Assembly: GCA_900553255.1 (NCBI GenBank)
Contig: USCI01000102.1
Location: forward strand, 1-7,508
Direction: 5' to 3'
Source of the DNA: an uncultured Oscillospiraceae bacterium
Lineage (GTDB): Bacteria; Bacillota; Clostridia; Oscillospirales; Acutalibacteraceae
Length of the DNA: 7,508 nt
Position 1 is the first letter of the stretch, and every line of letters begins with the position of its first letter. The position numbers were made by a program, and so were the translations under genes. Of the stretch, positions 5,503-7,508 are shown in pieces. The notes beneath the pieces were generated by a model. It was not told where the DNA came from, did no database searches, and was given only the letters and a program-made list of their open reading frames with translations.

Positions 5503-7449
5503 ATGGACAATGAGAAGATGGGGGCGTTCATTGCCGGCCGGCGAAAGGCACTGCAGCTGACCCAGGCAGAGCTTGCCAGCCGGCTGCATGTCACCCGGCA
5601 GGCGGTTTCCAAATGGGAGTCCGGGCGGTCGGTTCCGGATACCGGGACACTGCTGGCGATGGCGGAGCTGTTCGGCGTTCCGGTGGAGGCAATTCTCAGC
5701 GGGGAGGGGGCGGTGCCGACCGCCGCGCCGGCACAAACGCAGGCGGGTGAGCCGGACGGTACGGCAGCCGAAAGATACGTTTTTCTTCCGCCGCCCGCCG
5801 TACAGGTGTATAGGCAGGGCCATCCGGTTTTCCGCCAGAAGCTGGGCTGGCTGTTTTTCCTGCCGGCGCTGGTGCTGGCCCTGCTGGTCGTCCTGATCCC
5901 GCTGGGCCGGACAGCTTATTACAGCATGACCAACTTTAATATGCTTGAATCGCCCCACTTTGTGGGGATGCAGAATTATGCGGCGGTGCTGGGGGATCCG
6001 CTGACGATGCACGCGGTGATGAACACCCTGTGGATTTTGGTGATTGCCGGAGGGATACCGCTGTTGCTGGGCTGGCTGTTCGGCAGTGCCGCTGCCCGGC
6101 TGCCGCTGCCGGTAGGGGTGATCATCGGCGTGCTGTTCGGCGCCGGTTCGCTCAGCGCGCTCACTCCGTCGTGGCTGGCGCTGCTGTTTTCGGGAGATGT
6201 CACCGGGTTGCTCAACAATCTGCTGCTTATGCGCGGCATCGTGACCGAGCCGATTCCCTGGCTGACCGTGCACGGCAACGCGGTCCAGTGCCTGCAGCTG
6301 GGGCTGCTGTGCCTGGCACCGGCCTACCTGATCTTTTATATCGGCGGACGCTGCGGCCGGATGCGGGCGGCGTGGCATGTGGGAGTCACCGCGGTTCCGG
6401 CGCTGCTGCTGGCCAACTGGATGGCGTCGGCGTCGCTCGTGGGCTATCCGTCCTTCGAGTACCGGGCCAACTGGCTGCCCGCGATGATTTTCGATTATGG
6501 CAGCGTGCGGTTCGAGGCCGGCGTGGCCTGCGCGCTGATCCTGATCTGTCTATTGCTGATGGCGGTGGTGGTCACGGCGGGACACCTGCTGGTGTGGGCA
6601 GGTGCCTGCCTGCTCCGTTTGTGCAGGCCGGAGGCGCCGTCCTGCCGCCGAGCCCGGGCGGCACACTGGTGTGGAGGAATCGCGGGCCTGGTGTGCGGCG
6701 TGCTGCTGCTGTTCCCGGCATATATCCTGATTAACTATGCGGTGAAGCCGGCGGAGGAGCTGTTTTTGTTCCCTCCGGTCCTGCTGACGAGCCGGCCGGT
6801 GGGCGAAAATTTCACCGCCCTCTTTTCTTCGATGGCGGTACGGCTGTCCTTTGCCCGCATTCCGCTGTATCTGTTGTACGCGCTTGCTGTTTATCTGCTG
6901 ACGGCGCTGCCTGCGGCGATCGGCGCGGCATTCCTGCCGGAACGCGGCAAAAGGATTGCGGTTTCGGGCTGGCTGATCGGTATGGCCACAGCACCGCTGC
7001 TGGGTTACGGCAGTCTTTGGAATTTCTCTTCCTTTATGGATGCCGTGCTGCCGGTGTCGCTGCTGCGGTGCATGACAAGTCCGCTGCTGCCGCTGAGTAT
7101 GCTGCTGACCGTGTGGATCCTGCGCCAAAGCACGGCGGGCTGCCGGGATTTTGCTGACTGGCGCAGGAAGACCAAACGGGTGGTGCTCACGGGCGCGGCC
7201 GTGCTCGCTGTGGGATTGGGGACGGCGCTCTCGCTGCTGTATATCGGGGCGGATCCTATGCTGTACAGCAGCGATGTGCAGTTCCCACTGGGCATTCTGC
7301 AGGTGTCGGGGATGCGCATAGGTGTACTCAGTGCCGGGCATCTGCTGCTGTATGCGGCGGGGATTGTGCTGGTCATCCTGGTGGCGCTGACGCTGCTCAC
7401 CGACCGGATGGGACGCCGCCCGGTTGAAACGGCGCCGGTGAGCGGATAA
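5503..7449 (+). CDS. XRE helix-turn-helix fused to tandem MalF/MalG-like membrane domains
   Basis: A 648-residue protein with three parts. Residues about 6-62 are an XRE-type helix-turn-helix (LTQAELASRLHVTRQAVSKWESGRSVPD). A Pro/Ala-rich linker (about 66-110) follows. Residues 113-372 hold six predicted membrane helices resembling a MalF/UgpA-type permease, with family-like text such as YYSMTNFNMLE, FVGMQNYAAVLGDP and GLLNNLLL. A basic cytoplasmic linker (371-388) leads to a second six-helix block (390-632) resembling a MalG-type permease: NYAVKPAEELFLFPP (411-425), GENFTALF (434-441), FPLGILQV (594-601). Predicted topology is N-in and C-in for both halves. The cytoplasmic EAA loops that would dock the ATPase (after helices 4 and 10) are shortened and unrecognisable, and no binding protein or ATPase is visible nearby. 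A membrane-bound, perhaps sugar-sensing, regulator is my inference. Confidence is high for the HTH and membrane parts, moderate for the permease ancestry. No frameshift is seen. Confidence 0.8.
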   Translation: MDNEKMGAFIAGRRKALQLTQAELASRLHVTRQAVSKWESGRSVPDTGTLLAMAELFGVPVEAILSGEGAVPTAAPAQTQAGEPDGTAAERYVFLPPPAVQVYRQGHPVFRQKLGWLFFLPALVLALLVVLIPLGRTAYYSMTNFNMLESPHFVGMQNYAAVLGDPLTMHAVMNTLWILVIAGGIPLLLGWLFGSAAARLPLPVGVIIGVLFGAGSLSALTPSWLALLFSGDVTGLLNNLLLMRGIVTEPIPWLTVHGNAVQCLQLGLLCLAPAYLIFYIGGRCGRMRAAWHVGVTAVPALLLANWMASASLVGYPSFEYRANWLPAMIFDYGSVRFEAGVACALILICLLLMAVVVTAGHLLVWAGACLLRLCRPEAPSCRRARAAHWCGGIAGLVCGVLLLFPAYILINYAVKPAEELFLFPPVLLTSRPVGENFTALFSSMAVRLSFARIPLYLLYALAVYLLTALPAAIGAAFLPERGKRIAVSGWLIGMATAPLLGYGSLWNFSSFMDAVLPVSLLRCMTSPLLPLSMLLTVWILRQSTAGCRDFADWRRKTKRVVLTGAAVLAVGLGTALSLLYIGADPMLYSSDVQFPLGILQVSGMRIGVLSAGHLLLYAAGIVLVILVALTLLTDRMGRRPVETAPVSG

Positions 7450-7486
7450 GACAGAAAAACTGGTTGGCAGATAGCAAGTTGCACAA

Positions 7487-7507
7487 ATGCGGCGTGAGAC
7501 GCCGCAT
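7487..7507 (+). terminator. Probable terminator hairpin after the HTH/permease-like gene
   Basis: ATGCGGCGT and ACGCCGCAT form a perfect 9-bp stem closed by a GAG loop, starting 37 nt after the TAA stop codon. The window ends one base later, so the expected T-run cannot be seen. Position and stem quality make a rho-independent terminator likely. Confidence 0.6.
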
Positions 7508-7508
7508 C

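Noticed and set aside
5368..6378. Minus-strand ORF of 336 codons overlapping the HTH/permease-like gene and the intergenic region
   Set aside because: Its translation is Gln/Arg/Pro-rich with no domain, and it runs through the promoter region; it is antisense shadow of a well-supported gene.

Overview
The window looks like chromosomal DNA of a high-G+C anaerobic Firmicute, most likely a gut-type clostridium of the Oscillospiraceae/Ruminococcaceae. That placement is an inference from gene content, strong AGGAGG ribosome binding sites and G/C-rich third codon positions; no rRNA or other phylogenetic marker is present.

The left two thirds (98-5167, minus strand) is one five-gene operon for a multimeric, NAD-linked, probably electron-bifurcating [FeFe]-hydrogenase. 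In transcription order it encodes a NuoE-like [2Fe-2S] subunit (hydC, 5167-4670), a stand-alone GHKL ATP-binding protein (4647-4096), a small HndB-like [2Fe-2S] ferredoxin-fold protein (4039-3668), the NuoF-like FMN/NAD subunit (hydB, 3647-1860) and the H-cluster catalytic subunit (hydA, 1840-98). Intergenic gaps are 19-22 nt, except for 56 nt in front of the HndB-like gene, where a G+C-rich hairpin sits. Reduced ferredoxin and NADH would together be reoxidised with release of H2, or the reverse; electrons would run between the FMN in HydB and the H-cluster in HydA through a chain of iron-sulfur clusters.

A 335-nt A/T-rich divergent intergenic region (5168-5502) carries the operon's promoter candidates (three TATACT boxes), a near-consensus 18-nt Rex operator (5225-5242) that predicts control by the NADH/NAD+ ratio, an inverted repeat, and the promoter and ribosome binding site of the divergent gene.

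The right third (5503-7449, plus strand) is one 648-residue protein that is the most unusual item here: an XRE-type helix-turn-helix joined through a Pro/Ala-rich linker to twelve predicted membrane helices. The two six-helix halves resemble, in order, MalF-type and MalG-type sugar ABC importer permeases. The EAA coupling loop that docks the ATPase appears shortened or lost in both halves. This reads as a membrane-anchored one-component regulator built from a degenerate permease pair, not as a working transporter; that interpretation is inference. The window ends in a perfect 9-bp hairpin, probably its terminator.
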